A stretch of DNA of 64,000 bases, taken from Burkholderia ambifaria AMMD (GTDB lineage: Bacteria; Pseudomonadota; Gammaproteobacteria; Burkholderiales; Burkholderiaceae). Location: positions 3,100,001 to 3,164,000 of the forward strand of contig NC_008390.1 in the NCBI RefSeq assembly GCF_000203915.1, written 5' to 3'. A program made the position numbers and the translations under genes. The notes beneath the pieces were generated by a model. It was not told the DNA's origin and made no database searches. It saw nothing but the letters and a program-made list of their open reading frames with translations. Positions 37,248 to 47,571 of this stretch are shown here, piece after piece; within the stretch, counting starts at the first letter, position 1; every line of letters begins with the position of its first letter.

Positions 37248-38105
37248 TTACGCGGCCGGCGCGAACAGCGCGTCGATGCCCGCCGCGTCGGCCGCCGCGA
37301 GCCAGCGGTGGCGCAGCAGCGTGTCGAGTATCGCGAGGCTCGCATCCATCGTCGCGCGGCCTTCGCGCAACCACCCGATCACCTCGGGCACGCCGGCCAG
37401 CAGGTGCTCGGCCACTTCGCCGTCCTGGTTGTGCGGCGCGAAGTCGCGCGGCAGCGGCAGGTCGTACACGAAGATCAGTTCGGACTGCGTGCCTTCCGGC
37501 AGCGAGCACAGCACCTGCACCGCCCGGCCCGCGATCGCGCGCGCCGCCAGTTCGGCCGGCATGCCGGCCTCTTCCCAGCATTCCTTGGTGAGCGTCTCGT
37601 GAACGCCCAAGCCCCAGCCGATGCCGCCCGCGACGACGTTGTCGAGCATGCCGGGGTCGGTGGCCTTGGTCGCGCTGCGGCGGCCGAGCCACATCTGTGG
37701 CGCGGCGGGCGAACCCGGCGCAGCCGCATATTCTACGATGCCGTTCAGGTGCACCGCATAAGTCTGCGTGCCGAAAAAACGCGACGCGGCGCGCTCGATA
37801 TACGCGAGCGGCGGATCGTCGAAGCGGTTGCGGAGCGCATAGATCTCGTCGCGCCAGCCGGGAATCGCGCCTTCGGCCGCCAGCGCGCCGATCGCGCTCG
37901 CGAGCGCCATGCTGCGCGCATCGACCGTGTCATAGCGCGCCGACAGCACGACGCGCTCGTCGCTCAGCTCGAACACGTCGGGCCAGCGCTCGAGCTTCGC
38001 GACGTCGCGGCGACGCACCCAGCCGACCTGCTCGCCCGCGATCTCGAAACGCAGGTGCGCGGCCGGATCGAAGCGGCGCGCGGCCGCGATGCATGGAAAC
38101 GTCAT
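37248..38105 (-). CDS. DUF4743/Nudix hydrolase
   Basis: A 285-residue protein with an N-terminal DUF4743 region (about 1-110) and a Nudix domain whose box reads GGIGWGLGVHETLTKECWEE, with the final AG just beyond. The related yeast and plant proteins act on thiamine diphosphate or other nucleoside-diphosphate-linked substrates; no specific substrate is assigned. The start at 38105 is five bases from the end of the LysE-type gene, suggesting a leftward operon apt-lysE-nudix-purU. Confidence 0.88.
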   Translation of the reverse strand: MTFPCIAAARRFDPAAHLRFEIAGEQVGWVRRRDVAKLERWPDVFELSDERVVLSARYDTVDARSMALASAIGALAAEGAIPGWRDEIYALRNRFDDPPLAYIERAASRFFGTQTYAVHLNGIVEYAAAPGSPAAPQMWLGRRSATKATDPGMLDNVVAGGIGWGLGVHETLTKECWEEAGMPAELAARAIAGRAVQVLCSLPEGTQSELIFVYDLPLPRDFAPHNQDGEVAEHLLAGVPEVIGWLREGRATMDASLAILDTLLRHRWLAAADAAGIDALFAPAA

Positions 38106-38110
38106 CAGGT

Positions 38111-38725
38111 TCAGTCCTTCAGCGCCACGCGGATGCCGATCGCGATGAAGGTCGCGCCGGCAATGCGGTCGAGCCACACGCCGGCCTTCGGACGGCGCTT
38201 CAGCCATGTGCCGATCGCGCCCGCGCCGACGCCGAACAGCGAGAAGATCGCGGCCGTCTGCAGCATGAACAGCGCGCCGAGCTCGAACATCTGCAGCGTC
38301 ACGCCCTGCGCGCCGTGCGGATCGACGAACTGCGGCAGGAACACGACGAAGAACAGCGTGACCTTCGGATTCATCAGGTTGCCGATCACGCTCTGCCGGA
38401 AGATCGCGCGAAGCGGCTGCGGCGCACGCGCATGCGCGTTCGCGAGGCCCTGGCTGCGCAGCGCCTTGATGCCGATCCACACGAGGTACGCGGCGCCCGC
38501 GAGCTTGAGCATCTGGAACGCGACCGGCGACGAGCGCAGCACGGCCGCGACGCCGAGCGCCGCGAGCGTCGTATGGAACAGGATCCCGGCCGTGAAGCCG
38601 AGCGCCGCGACGAAGCCGGCCGCGCGGCCCTGCGAGATGCCGCGTGCGAGCACCTGCAGGTTGTCGGGACCGGGCGCGAACGTGATCGCGATCGACGTGG
38701 CGAGAAACAACATGAAGTTGGGCAT
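38111..38725 (-). CDS. LysE/RhtB-family amino-acid exporter
   Basis: A 204-residue inner-membrane exporter with about six helices and the family's N-terminal motif FAPGPDNLQVLARGISQGR. A central PKVTLFFVVFLPQFVDP segment is also typical. Members export amino acids or homoserine lactones; the substrate is not predictable. It is in a leftward run between apt and the Nudix gene. Confidence 0.9.
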   Translation of the reverse strand: MPNFMLFLATSIAITFAPGPDNLQVLARGISQGRAAGFVAALGFTAGILFHTTLAALGVAAVLRSSPVAFQMLKLAGAAYLVWIGIKALRSQGLANAHARAPQPLRAIFRQSVIGNLMNPKVTLFFVVFLPQFVDPHGAQGVTLQMFELGALFMLQTAAIFSLFGVGAGAIGTWLKRRPKAGVWLDRIAGATFIAIGIRVALKD

Positions 38726-38751
38726 CGTGACCTCGCGGCGTGGGCCGGCGT

Positions 38752-39318
38752 TCAGTGGCCGGCGAATTCGGTGACGGTATAGACGGGCAGCCCCGCGTTG
38801 CGCAGCAGCGTCGAGCCGCCGAGATCGGGCAGGTCGATGATCGCCGCGCCCTCGACGACGACCGCGCCGAGCCGCTGCAGCAGGTTGCGCCCCGCCATCA
38901 TCGTGCCGCCGGTCGCGATCAGGTCGTCCATGATGATCACGCGGTCGCCGGGGCGGCACGCGTCCTCGTGGATCTCGACCGTCGCGCTGCCGTATTCGAG
39001 GTCGTAGGACTCCGAGCGCGTCTTGTACGGCAGCTTGCCGACCTTGCGGATCGGCACGAAACCGACGCTCAGCTCGTACGCGACGATCGGCGCGATGATG
39101 AAGCCGCGCGCGTCGAGCCCCGCGACGTAGTCGAGCTTCGCATCGACATAGCGTTCGACGAACAGGTCGACGAGGATGCGCAGCGCCTTCGGGCTCTGCA
39201 GCAGCGTCGTGATGTCGCGGAACTGCACGCCCGGCTGCGGCCAGTCGGGCACGGTGCGGATCTGGCTGTGGATGAAGGCGACCGGATCGAGCGGTGCGCC
39301 CGGCGACGAATGCGGCAT
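38752..39318 (-). CDS. apt: Adenine phosphoribosyltransferase
   Basis: Salvages adenine to AMP using PRPP. The 188-residue protein has the core [14 protein letters not shown] and the PRPP-binding loop [14 protein letters not shown]. The start at 39318 is preceded by GGAGAG; the alternative at 39357 adds 13 residues. It is the first gene of the leftward run that includes LysE, the Nudix gene and purU. Confidence 0.96.
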   Translation of the reverse strand: MPHSSPGAPLDPVAFIHSQIRTVPDWPQPGVQFRDITTLLQSPKALRILVDLFVERYVDAKLDYVAGLDARGFIIAPIVAYELSVGFVPIRKVGKLPYKTRSESYDLEYGSATVEIHEDACRPGDRVIIMDDLIATGGTMMAGRNLLQRLGAVVVEGAAIIDLPDLGGSTLLRNAGLPVYTVTEFAGH

Positions 39319-39396
39319 GAAACTCTCCGAAAAAAACGGTGCGCGAAGATCGGGCACCGTTTCGAATCAATACGGGTCAGGTCAACGAAGCGCGAC

Positions 39397-41403
39397 TCAG
39401 GCGACCGCGGCCGGCGGCTCGCGCCGATGGCGCGACAGCCGCTCTTCCGCGAGCGCGAGCGCCTCGGGCAGCCCGCGCAGCACGACGATGTCGCTCGCGC
39501 GCAGCTTGGTCAGCGGGTCGGGTTCGACACCGCGAATCCCGTGCCGGCGGATCGCCGTGACTTCCAGCCCGAGCGCATACAGCCCGAGCTCCTCCAGCGA
39601 GCGCCCGACCGCATCCGCGCGCGCGTCGACCGGCACCGATTGTAGCCGCACCTGCTCGTGATCGTCGTCGTCCGCGTCGTCGGCGCCGTGGAAATAGCCG
39701 CGCAGCAGCTGGTAACGCGCGTCGCGCATCTCCTCGACGCGCCGCACGACCTTGCGCATCGGCACGCCGACCAGCACCAGCGTGTGCGACGCGAGCATCA
39801 GGCTGCCCTCGACGATTTCCGGAATCACCTCGGTCGCGCCGGCCGCGAGCAGCTTCTCGAGATCGGCGTCGTCGACCGTGCGCACGATCGCCGGCAGCGT
39901 CGGCTCCAGCTCGTGCACGTGGTGCAGCACGCGCAGCGCGGACGGCGTGTTCGCATACGTGATCGCGACGGCCGCCGCGCGATGGATACCGGCCGCGAGC
40001 AGCGACTCGCGACGCGCCGCGTCGCCGAACACGACCGATTCGCCGGCGGTCGCGGCCGCGCTCACGCGATCGGGGTCGAGGTCCAGCGCGACATACGAAA
40101 TGCCTTCCTGCTCGAGCATGCGCGCCAGGTTCTGGCCCGCGCGGCCGTAGCCGCAGATGATCACGTGGCCGCGCTGCTTGAGGCTTTGCGTCGCGATCCG
40201 CGTCATCTGCAGCGACTGCTGCATCCATTCCGTCGACGACAGCCGCATCACGATCCGGTCGGCGTTCTGGATCAGGAACGGTGCGGCGAGCATCGACAGC
40301 AGCATCGACGCGAGGATCGCCTGCAGCAGCGTCGAATCGACGAGATGCCGGTCGAGGATCAGGTTCAGCAGCACGAAGCCGAATTCGCCGGCCTGCGCGA
40401 GCCCGATGCCGGTGCGCATCGCGACGCCCGGCGTCGCGCCGAACAGGCGCGCGAGCCCCGCGATCATCGTCCCCTTGAACAGGATCTGCCCGACGAAGAA
40501 GCCGAGCACGAGCAACGGGTGCTCCCAGATCACGCGCGCATCGAGCAGCATCCCGGTCGTCACGAAGAACAGCCCGAGCAGCACGTCGCGAAACGGCTTG
40601 ATGTCCTCTTCCACCTGATGACGGAACGGCGTCTCGGAGATCAGCATCCCCGCGATGAACGCGCCGAGCGCGAGCGACAGCCCGAAGCGGTCGGTGATGA
40701 ACGCGGCGCCGAGCGTGATGAGCAGCAGGTTCAGCACGAACAGTTCCTGCGAGCGGCGCCGCGCGACCACGTTGAGCCAGCGCGTCATGAAGCGCTGGCC
40801 GATGACGAGCAGCAGCGCGAGCGCGATCACGATCTTGACCGCCGCGAAGCCGAGCGTGATCGCGAGATCCTTCGACGACTCCGCGCCGAACGCGGCGATC
40901 ACGATCAGCAGCGGCACCACCGCGAGATCCTGGAACAGCAGCACGCCGAAGATGTTGCGGCCGTGCTCGGTCTCGATCTCGAGCCGCTCGGCGAGCATCT
41001 TCGATACGATCGCCGTGGACGACATCGCGAGCGCGCCGCCGAGCGCGACGCTGCCCTGCCACGTGATGTGCACCCAGCGCTCGAACAGCGCGCCGAGCGC
41101 GACCGCGAGCACGAGCGTCACGACCACCTGCAGCAGCCCGAGCCCGAACACGAGCCGCTGCATCGCCCTCAGCTTCGCGAGCGAGAATTCGAGGCCGATC
41201 GAGAACATCAGGAATACCACGCCGAATTCCGCGAGGTGCTCGGCCCGTTCGAGGTCCGCGGCGATGCCTAGCGAGTGCGGGCCAACCAGGATGCCGACGG
41301 TCAGGTAGCCGAGCATCGGCGGCAGGTTCAACGAACGAAAGACGACGACGCCCACCACCGAGGCCAGCAGCAGCAGCAGGGTCATTTCGAGCGGGGAAAT
41401 CAC
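39397..41403 (-). CDS. Monovalent cation/proton antiporter (KefB/KefC-type, CPA2)
   Basis: A 668-residue antiporter. A membrane domain with about 12 helices (residues 5-390) includes PPMLGYLTVGILVGPHSLG and GAFIAGMLISETPFRHQ. It is followed by a TrkA-N/RCK NAD-binding domain (HVIICGYGRAGQNLARML) and a TrkA-C domain (end, about 585-660). Such proteins exchange potassium or sodium for protons. The GTG start at 41403 places the first helix correctly; the longer ATG reading at 41466 adds 21 residues. It is divergent from kdsD across about 125 bases. Confidence 0.88.
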   Translation of the reverse strand: MISPLEMTLLLLLASVVGVVVFRSLNLPPMLGYLTVGILVGPHSLGIAADLERAEHLAEFGVVFLMFSIGLEFSLAKLRAMQRLVFGLGLLQVVVTLVLAVALGALFERWVHITWQGSVALGGALAMSSTAIVSKMLAERLEIETEHGRNIFGVLLFQDLAVVPLLIVIAAFGAESSKDLAITLGFAAVKIVIALALLLVIGQRFMTRWLNVVARRRSQELFVLNLLLITLGAAFITDRFGLSLALGAFIAGMLISETPFRHQVEEDIKPFRDVLLGLFFVTTGMLLDARVIWEHPLLVLGFFVGQILFKGTMIAGLARLFGATPGVAMRTGIGLAQAGEFGFVLLNLILDRHLVDSTLLQAILASMLLSMLAAPFLIQNADRIVMRLSSTEWMQQSLQMTRIATQSLKQRGHVIICGYGRAGQNLARMLEQEGISYVALDLDPDRVSAAATAGESVVFGDAARRESLLAAGIHRAAAVAITYANTPSALRVLHHVHELEPTLPAIVRTVDDADLEKLLAAGATEVIPEIVEGSLMLASHTLVLVGVPMRKVVRRVEEMRDARYQLLRGYFHGADDADDDDHEQVRLQSVPVDARADAVGRSLEELGLYALGLEVTAIRRHGIRGVEPDPLTKLRASDIVVLRGLPEALALAEERLSRHRREPPAAVA

Positions 41404-41516
41404 AGGCAAAGCGTCCTCGTTCGTCGGGGCCACGGCAATGCGGGCGCGGGTGGTGGCGGGGGGCAAGCGACCTCGGACGAGTCCGAAGGCACGGCGCGGC
41501 GAACAAACGCCTTTGC

Positions 41517-41522
41517 TATACT
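41517..41522 (+). promoter_or_regulatory. Extended -10 element upstream of kdsD
   Basis: TGCTATACT, an extended -10 (TGnTATAcT), with its hexamer at 41517-41522. The kdsD ATG is at 41529, six bases after it, so transcription would begin at or within a base of the start codon. No -35 hexamer is evident, as is usual with extended -10 promoters. Confidence 0.5.
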
Positions 41523-41528
41523 CCGCGC

Positions 41529-42512
41529 ATGATAGCGAAAATCAATGATGACCGGGCGCTCGCGCTCGCCCGCGACGTGCTCGACATCGAGGCGGACGCC
41601 GTGCGCGCGCTGCGCGACCAGCTCGACGGCGACTTCGTGCAGGCCGTCGCGCTGCTGCTCGGCTGCCGCGGGCGCGTCGTGGTATCCGGCATCGGCAAAT
41701 CGGGGCATATCGCCCGCAAGATCGCGGCCACGCTGGCGAGCACCGGCACGCCGGCCTTCTTCGTCCACCCGGCCGAGGCCAGCCATGGCGACCTCGGGAT
41801 GGTCACGTCGGACGACGTCTTCATCGGCATCTCCTATTCCGGCGAGTCGGAAGAACTCGTCGCGATCCTGCCGCTCGTCAAGCGGATCGGCGCGAAGCTG
41901 ATCGCGATCACGGGCCGGGCGGAATCGAGCCTCGGCACGCTCGCCGACGTGAACCTGAACGCCGCGGTGTCGAAGGAAGCGTGCCCGCTGAACCTCGCGC
42001 CCACCGCGAGCACGACCGCCGCGCTGGCGCTCGGCGACGCGCTCGCCGTCGCGGTGCTCGACGCGCGCGGCTTCGGCTCCGAGGATTTCGCGCGCTCGCA
42101 TCCGGGCGGTGCGCTCGGCCGGCGCCTGCTCACCCATGTGCGCGACGTGATGCGCTCGGGCGACGACGTGCCGCGCGTCGGGCTCGACGCCACGCTGTCG
42201 GACGCGCTGTTCCAGATCACCGCGAAACGGCTGGGCATGACGGCCGTGGTCGGCCCCGACGGCCGCGTGGCCGGCATCTTCACCGACGGCGACCTGCGCC
42301 GCGTGCTCGCGCGCGAAGGCGATTTCCGCACGCTGCCGATCGTCGACGTGATGACGCGCGAACCGCGTACGATCGGCCCCGAACATCTCGCGGTCGAAGC
42401 CGTGGAACTGATGGAGCGCCACCGGATCAACCAGATGCTGGTGGTCGATGCCCACGGCGCGCTGATCGGCGCGCTGAACATGCACGACCTGTTTTCGAAG
42501 AAGGTGATCTGA
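41529..42512 (+). CDS. kdsD: Arabinose-5-phosphate isomerase
   Basis: Makes D-arabinose 5-phosphate from ribulose 5-phosphate, the first step of KDO synthesis for LPS. The 327-residue protein has a SIS domain (residues about 30-175; GIGKSGHIARKIAATLAST) and two CBS domains (about 205-325; TDGDLRRVL, DVMTREPRTI). It heads a rightward operon with kdsC, lptC, lptA, lptB and rpoN. No Shine-Dalgarno is visible before the ATG. Confidence 0.96.
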   Translation: MIAKINDDRALALARDVLDIEADAVRALRDQLDGDFVQAVALLLGCRGRVVVSGIGKSGHIARKIAATLASTGTPAFFVHPAEASHGDLGMVTSDDVFIGISYSGESEELVAILPLVKRIGAKLIAITGRAESSLGTLADVNLNAAVSKEACPLNLAPTASTTAALALGDALAVAVLDARGFGSEDFARSHPGGALGRRLLTHVRDVMRSGDDVPRVGLDATLSDALFQITAKRLGMTAVVGPDGRVAGIFTDGDLRRVLAREGDFRTLPIVDVMTREPRTIGPEHLAVEAVELMERHRINQMLVVDAHGALIGALNMHDLFSKKVI

Positions 42513-43048
42513 TGAGCGCAGCGCTGACTGCGGCCGAACGCGCGAGCCGCGTGAAGCTGATGATTTTCGACGTCGACGGTGTGCTGACCGACGGCGGCCT
42601 GCTGTTTACCGCGGCCGGCGACGCGATGAAGTCGTTCAATTCGCTCGACGGCCATGGCGTGAAGCTGCTCGGCGAGGCCGGCATCGCGACCGCGATCATC
42701 ACCGGCCGCAACTCCGAGATCGTCGCGGCGCGCGCGAAGGAAATGAAGATCGCGCACCTGTTCCAGGGTGTCGAGAACAAGCTCGCCGTGTTCGCCGAGC
42801 TGACCGCGTCGCTCGACATCGGCGCCGACGCATGCGGCTACATGGGCGACGACTGGCCCGACCTGCCGGTGCTGCTGCGCTGCGGCTTCGCGGCCGCGCC
42901 GGCCAACGCGCACCCCGAGGTGATCGCCCGCGCGCACTGGGTGGCCGAGGCCCGCGGCGGCCACGGCGCGGTGCGTGAAGTGTGCGACGCAATCCTGCGC
43001 GCGCAGCGCCGCTACGACGCGCTGCTCGCGGCTGCCTGCGGAGCCTGA
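42512..43048 (+). CDS. kdsC: KDO-8-phosphate phosphatase
   Basis: HAD-family phosphatase that releases KDO from KDO-8-phosphate. The 178-residue protein has the nucleophile motif FDVDGVLTDGG (Asp20/Asp22), ITGRNSEIV with its Ser/Thr-type motif II region, and the motif III/IV aspartates in YMGDDWPDL. It overlaps kdsD by one base (TGATG) and belongs with kdsD in the same pathway. Confidence 0.95.
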   Translation: MSAALTAAERASRVKLMIFDVDGVLTDGGLLFTAAGDAMKSFNSLDGHGVKLLGEAGIATAIITGRNSEIVAARAKEMKIAHLFQGVENKLAVFAELTASLDIGADACGYMGDDWPDLPVLLRCGFAAAPANAHPEVIARAHWVAEARGGHGAVREVCDAILRAQRRYDALLAAACGA

Positions 43049-43051
43049 CGG

Positions 43052-43666
43052 ATGAACACGCATTTCCGCTGGACCCAGTTGCTGCCGCTGATCGCGGTCG
43101 CCGCGCTCGCGGGCATCACGTGGTGGCTGCTGCAGGCGACGCTGCCGCCGCCCGGCGAAGGCGCCGCGCAGCCGAAGCGCCATACGCCCGACTATTTCGC
43201 GGACAACTTCTCGGTCACCGAGCTCGACCAGTCGGGCACGACCCAGTACCGGCTCACGGCCGCGAAGCTGGTCCACTATGAAGACACCGACAACAGCGAC
43301 CTGACCGCTCCGGCCATGCGCGCATTCCAGCCCGGCAAGCCGGTCGTCACGACCACCGCGAAGCGCGGCACCGTCAACGGCGACGTGTCGATCGTCGACT
43401 TGTACGACGACGCGCGCATCCTGCGCGTGGCCGGCGGCGGCGATCCGCAGATGCAGGCCGATTCCCAGCATTTCCGGATCTTGGTCAATGACGATGTGAT
43501 CCAGACCGAAAAGCCGGTTAAACTTCAGCGCGGCCTGTCGCTCGTCAACGCGACCGACGGCATGAAGTACAACAACGTCACCCGGGTCATCGAGCTTTAC
43601 GGCAACGTGCGCGGCACGATCGCCGCGGCGGACACGTCCGGCGGCTCGAAAGGTCAATCCAGGTGA
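43052..43666 (+). CDS. lptC: LPS export protein LptC
   Basis: Bitopic component of the LPS transport bridge, 204 residues. An N-terminal membrane helix (LLPLIAVAALAGITWWLL) is followed by a periplasmic beta-jellyroll domain with YRLTAAKLVHYEDTD and the C-terminal strands around MKYNNVTRVIELYGNVRG. It lies three bases after kdsC and overlaps lptA by four bases. Confidence 0.9.
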   Translation: MNTHFRWTQLLPLIAVAALAGITWWLLQATLPPPGEGAAQPKRHTPDYFADNFSVTELDQSGTTQYRLTAAKLVHYEDTDNSDLTAPAMRAFQPGKPVVTTTAKRGTVNGDVSIVDLYDDARILRVAGGGDPQMQADSQHFRILVNDDVIQTEKPVKLQRGLSLVNATDGMKYNNVTRVIELYGNVRGTIAAADTSGGSKGQSR

Positions 43667-44352
43667 CGCATCCCTCACGTGACTGCATGAACGAACCGTT
43701 CCCTCGACAGAATTCCGGCGGCGCTGCGCGCGCCGTCCGCGCCGCGCTCGCCGCGACGCTCGTGGCGCTCCCGCTCATCGGGCTGGCGCCGCTCGCCCAT
43801 GCCGAGAAGGCTGACCAGAACAAGCCGATCAACGTCGAGGCGGACAACCTCACCTACGACGACCTGAAGCAGGTGACGGTCGCGACCGGCAACGTCGTGA
43901 TCACGAAGGGCACGATCATCATCAAGGGCGATCGCGTCGAAGTGCGCCAGGATCCGGAAGGCTATCAGTACGCAACGTCGTTCGGCAGCGGCAAGAAGCA
44001 CGCGACGTTCCGCCAGAAGCGCGAAGGTCTCGACGAGTACATCGACGGCGACGCCGAGCGCATCGACTACGACGGCAAGCAGGATCTGACGACCCTGACG
44101 ACCGCCGCGACCGTGCGCCGCCTGCAGGGCACGTCGACGATCGCCGACACCGTGCACGGCAGCGTGATCACGTACGACGGCCAGCGCGACTTCTACACCG
44201 CGAAGGGCGGCAAGGACGTCGCGGCGCCGGGCAATCCGAACGGCCGCGTGCGCGCGATGCTGTCGCCGAAGAGCGGCGGCCCTGGCCAGCTGAACGGCGC
44301 GCCGGCGAAGCTGTCGCCGTCGACCACGATCCAGGGAGCGCCGGGACAATGA
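43663..44352 (+). CDS. lptA: LPS transport periplasmic protein LptA
   Basis: Periplasmic bridge protein carrying LPS from LptC to LptD. The 229-residue protein has a signal peptide ending near LAHAEKAD and the OstA-type core [20 protein letters not shown], then [17 protein letters not shown]. The C-terminus is a Pro/Gly-rich tail. The GTG start at 43663 overlaps the lptC stop and has AAAGG upstream; an ATG at 43687 is possible but has no ribosome site. It overlaps lptB by four bases. Confidence 0.92.
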   Translation: MTHPSRDCMNEPFPRQNSGGAARAVRAALAATLVALPLIGLAPLAHAEKADQNKPINVEADNLTYDDLKQVTVATGNVVITKGTIIIKGDRVEVRQDPEGYQYATSFGSGKKHATFRQKREGLDEYIDGDAERIDYDGKQDLTTLTTAATVRRLQGTSTIADTVHGSVITYDGQRDFYTAKGGKDVAAPGNPNGRVRAMLSPKSGGPGQLNGAPAKLSPSTTIQGAPGQ

Positions 44353-45125
44353 GCGCGCTACCGAATCGCCAGCCGGCCGGCGCGACGAGCTCGCTCGTCG
44401 TGCGCAACCTGAAAAAACGCTACGGCTCGCGCACGGTCGTCAAGGACGTGTCGCTCGACGTGAAGAGCGGCGAAGTCGTCGGCCTGCTCGGCCCGAACGG
44501 CGCGGGCAAGACGACGTCGTTCTACATGATCGTCGGCCTCGTGCCGCTCGACGCGGGCGAGATCTCGCTGAACGGCAGCTCGATCAGCCTGCTGCCGATC
44601 CACAAGCGTGCATCGCTCGGCCTGTCGTACCTGCCGCAGGAAGCGTCGGTGTTCCGCAAGCTGACCGTCGAGGAAAACATCCGCGCGGTGCTCGAGCTGC
44701 AGCACGGCGACGACGGCAAGCGCCTGTCGAAGGACGCGATCGCCGCGCGCACCGAGGAGCTGCTCGACGAGCTGCAGATCGGCCATCTGCGCGAGAACCC
44801 GGCGCTGTCGCTGTCGGGCGGCGAGCGCCGTCGCGTCGAGATCGCACGTGCGCTTGCGACCAGCCCGAACTTCATCCTGCTCGACGAACCGTTCGCCGGC
44901 GTCGACCCGATCGCGGTGCTCGAGATCCAGAAGATCGTCAAGTTCCTGAAGCAGCGCAACATCGGCGTGTTGATCACCGATCACAACGTCCGCGAAACGC
45001 TCGGCATCTGCGACCACGCGTACATCATCAGCGACGGTTCGGTGCTCGCCGCCGGCGCGCCCAGCGAAATCATCGAAAACGAAAGCGTGCGCCGCGTGTA
45101 CCTCGGCGAACACTTCCGCATGTAA
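44349..45125 (+). CDS. lptB: LPS export ABC ATPase LptB
   Basis: ATPase that powers LPS extraction by LptFG. The 258-residue protein has Walker [11 protein letters not shown], signature LSGGERRR, Walker [14 protein letters not shown] and the H-loop in [10 protein letters not shown]. It overlaps lptA and is followed after 170 bases by rpoN, the usual order. Confidence 0.97.
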   Translation: MSALPNRQPAGATSSLVVRNLKKRYGSRTVVKDVSLDVKSGEVVGLLGPNGAGKTTSFYMIVGLVPLDAGEISLNGSSISLLPIHKRASLGLSYLPQEASVFRKLTVEENIRAVLELQHGDDGKRLSKDAIAARTEELLDELQIGHLRENPALSLSGGERRRVEIARALATSPNFILLDEPFAGVDPIAVLEIQKIVKFLKQRNIGVLITDHNVRETLGICDHAYIISDGSVLAAGAPSEIIENESVRRVYLGEHFRM

Positions 45126-45295
45126 CCTCCCCTTTTTGTGGCTGGCTGCACCCCGTCCGGCATCGCCGCGCGGGGCTGCGCCCGTGTGCCCCGCGCGGCG
45201 GCCCTCCCCGCGGCCGGGCGCCGCGCCGCGCGTAATCGCCGATGGCTCAATGCGGGTCGGTCGTGGCAAACTGCCGGTATGACTCCCTCTCTGCC

Positions 45296-46801
45296 ATGAA
45301 AGCCAGCCTTCAACTCCGCCTGTCGCAACACCTGGCGCTGACCCCGCAACTGCAGCAGTCGATCCGGCTCCTGCAACTGTCGACGCTCGAACTGCAGCAG
45401 GAAGTCGCGATGGCCGTCGCGCAAAATCCGTTGCTCGAAAACGAAGACGAATGGATCACGAGTCCGCTGCGTGTCGCGTCGGACGGATCGCTGATCGCGC
45501 AGGGGCCTTCCGGACAGAACATCGAGCCGGGCCCCGCGAACGGCAGCAGCCAGTCGAGCGAGCGCGCCGAGCGCGACGAGCCGGCCGGCGCCGACGAATA
45601 CGACGGCTACGGGTCGGGCGACGCCGGCGACGGCCCGCAGTGGAATCTGGACGAGTACGGCCGCTCGAGCGGCGCATCGGACGATGACGACCTCCCGCCG
45701 CTGCAGGTGCAGGAAGCCGCGACGTCGCTGCGCGACCACCTTTCCGCCCAATTGCGCGTCACGCAGGCCAGCCCGCGCGATCGCGCACTCGTGATGTTCC
45801 TGATCGAATCGCTCGACGACGACGGCTACCTGACCGCGTCGCTCGACGAAGTACTCTCCGACCTGCCGCCGGAACTGGAAGTCGACTGCGACGAACTGAA
45901 TGCGGCGCTCGCGCTGCTGCACAGTTTCGACCCGGCCGGGGTCGGGGCCCGCTCGGCGTCCGAATGCCTGAAGCTGCAGTTGCTGCGCCTCGATGCGTCC
46001 CCCACCCGCACGCTCGCGCTGGAGATCGTGTCGCAGCACCTCGAGCTGCTCGCCGCGCGCGACTTCACGCGGCTGCGCAAGCACCTGAAGGCGAGCGACG
46101 ATGCGCTGCGCGACGCGCACGCGCTGATCCGCTCGCTCGAGCCGTTCCCAGGCGCCGCGTACGGCAAGGCCGAGGCCGACTACGTCGTGCCCGACATCAT
46201 CGTGAAGAAGGCCGGCCAGGGCTGGCTCGCGGAACTCAATCCGGAAGTGATGCCGCGCCTGCGGATCAACAACCTGTACGCGAACATCCTGCGCAACAGC
46301 CGCGGCGATCCGTCGGCCGGGTCGCTCAAGCAGCAGCTCCAGGAAGCACGCTGGCTGATCAAGAACATCCAGCAGCGATTCGACACGATCCTGCGTGTCG
46401 CGCAGGCCATTGTCGAACGTCAAAAGAATTTCTTCGCGCATGGTGAAATCGCCATGCGCCCCTTGGTTTTGCGGGAAATAGCTGATACGCTGGGCCTACA
46501 CGAGTCGACTGTCAGCCGTGTGACAACAGGCAAGTACATGCTGACCCCGTTCGGTACGCTGGAATTCAAGTACTTCTTCGGGTCACACGTTTCGACCGAC
46601 ACCGGAGGCGCCGCATCGTCGACCGCCATCCGAGCCCTGATCAAGCAACTGATAGGAGCTGAAGACCCAAAATCGCCACTTTCGGACAGCCGCATTGCCG
46701 AGCTGCTGGCAGAACAGGGTTTCGTGGTTGCGCGCCGCACGGTTGCCAAGTATCGCGAAGCCCTCAAAATCCCGGCAGTGAATCTGCGCAAGTCTCTTTA
46801 G
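45296..46801 (+). CDS. rpoN: RNA polymerase sigma-54 factor
   Basis: Alternative sigma factor for -24/-12 promoters that need an enhancer-binding activator. The 501-residue protein has the Gln/Leu-rich activator region ([20 protein letters not shown]), an acidic linker (about 60-130), the core-binding domain and the C-terminal RpoN box [10 protein letters not shown]. The start at 45296 gives the usual N-terminus; the longer frame adds 18 residues. It lies in the conserved context lptB-rpoN-hpf-ptsN. Confidence 0.96.
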   Translation: MKASLQLRLSQHLALTPQLQQSIRLLQLSTLELQQEVAMAVAQNPLLENEDEWITSPLRVASDGSLIAQGPSGQNIEPGPANGSSQSSERAERDEPAGADEYDGYGSGDAGDGPQWNLDEYGRSSGASDDDDLPPLQVQEAATSLRDHLSAQLRVTQASPRDRALVMFLIESLDDDGYLTASLDEVLSDLPPELEVDCDELNAALALLHSFDPAGVGARSASECLKLQLLRLDASPTRTLALEIVSQHLELLAARDFTRLRKHLKASDDALRDAHALIRSLEPFPGAAYGKAEADYVVPDIIVKKAGQGWLAELNPEVMPRLRINNLYANILRNSRGDPSAGSLKQQLQEARWLIKNIQQRFDTILRVAQAIVERQKNFFAHGEIAMRPLVLREIADTLGLHESTVSRVTTGKYMLTPFGTLEFKYFFGSHVSTDTGGAASSTAIRALIKQLIGAEDPKSPLSDSRIAELLAEQGFVVARRTVAKYREALKIPAVNLRKSL

Positions 46802-46958
46802 CCTGCTGCCTGCCCGGCGGTAGGCGTCTTCCGGCCACCGCGCACACGGGGGACAGCCGGGCGACCTGTCCGCGAATTTGCCGCCACGTGCGGCAAGGGC
46901 AAGTCGACCGGAGCGCCGCCTCGATGCGGCCGGGTGGTCACTCGCTTGGAGAAGCACT

Positions 46959-47318
46959 ATGAACCTGAAGATCAGTGGACATCATCTCGAAGTCACGCCT
47001 GCAATTCGCGAATACGTGATCACCAAGCTGGATAGGGTGCTACGCCATAGCGATCAGGTGATCGATGGCACTGTGATCCTCTCGGTCGACAACCACAAGG
47101 AAAAGGACAAGCAGCAGCGCGCGGAAATCAATCTGCACCTGAAGGGCAAGGACATCTTCGTCGAAAGCGCAAACGGCAACCTCTACGCTGCGATCGATCT
47201 GCTGATCGACAAGCTGGACCGCCAGGTCGTCAAGCACATGGAGCGTCTGCAGACCCATGCGCACGACCCGATCAAGCTGCAGCCGTCGATCGACCAGATC
47301 GAACTGCCGCCGCAATAA
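46959..47318 (+). CDS. hpf: Ribosome hibernation-promoting factor
   Basis: Binds 30S subunits and promotes dormant 70S or 100S ribosomes. The 119-residue short form begins [20 protein letters not shown] and has the basic/acidic beta-alpha fold with [22 protein letters not shown] lies upstream of the ATG. It sits between rpoN and ptsN and is followed by a strong terminator. Confidence 0.95.
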   Translation: MNLKISGHHLEVTPAIREYVITKLDRVLRHSDQVIDGTVILSVDNHKEKDKQQRAEINLHLKGKDIFVESANGNLYAAIDLLIDKLDRQVVKHMERLQTHAHDPIKLQPSIDQIELPPQ

Positions 47319-47340
47319 CGTTCACCGCAACACCCACGCC

Positions 47341-47365
47341 GCCCGGTTCGCCGGGCGTTTTTTTT
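47341..47365 (+). terminator. Rho-independent terminator of hpf
   Basis: Stem GCCCGG-TTCG-CCGGGC at 47341-47356 followed by eight T residues. It begins 23 bases after the hpf stop codon. Confidence 0.93.
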
Positions 47366-47427
47366 GAGTCCGAGCGGCAGTGGTGCGACCGGTCCGTCCA
47401 TGCCGCGCCACGCACGCGGCTGTGCTC

Positions 47428-47433
47428 TATAAT
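47428..47433 (+). promoter_or_regulatory. Consensus -10 element upstream of ptsN
   Basis: A perfect TATAAT lies just after the hpf terminator and about 140 bases before ptsN, so ptsN-hprK-rapZ probably has its own promoter. No good -35 is visible at 17 bases. Confidence 0.45.
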
Positions 47434-47571
47434 GTCCCGGTTATCGCCGGGGGGCGTTGAATGCGGTAGCTGCGTTGCAGGTTGCCGATGCCAAACGCCT
47501 TGATATCGCCGAACATGGAAAATCAGTCTGCCGCCGCAAGGAGACCCCAGGCCGCCCTATCGCCTGCCAAC

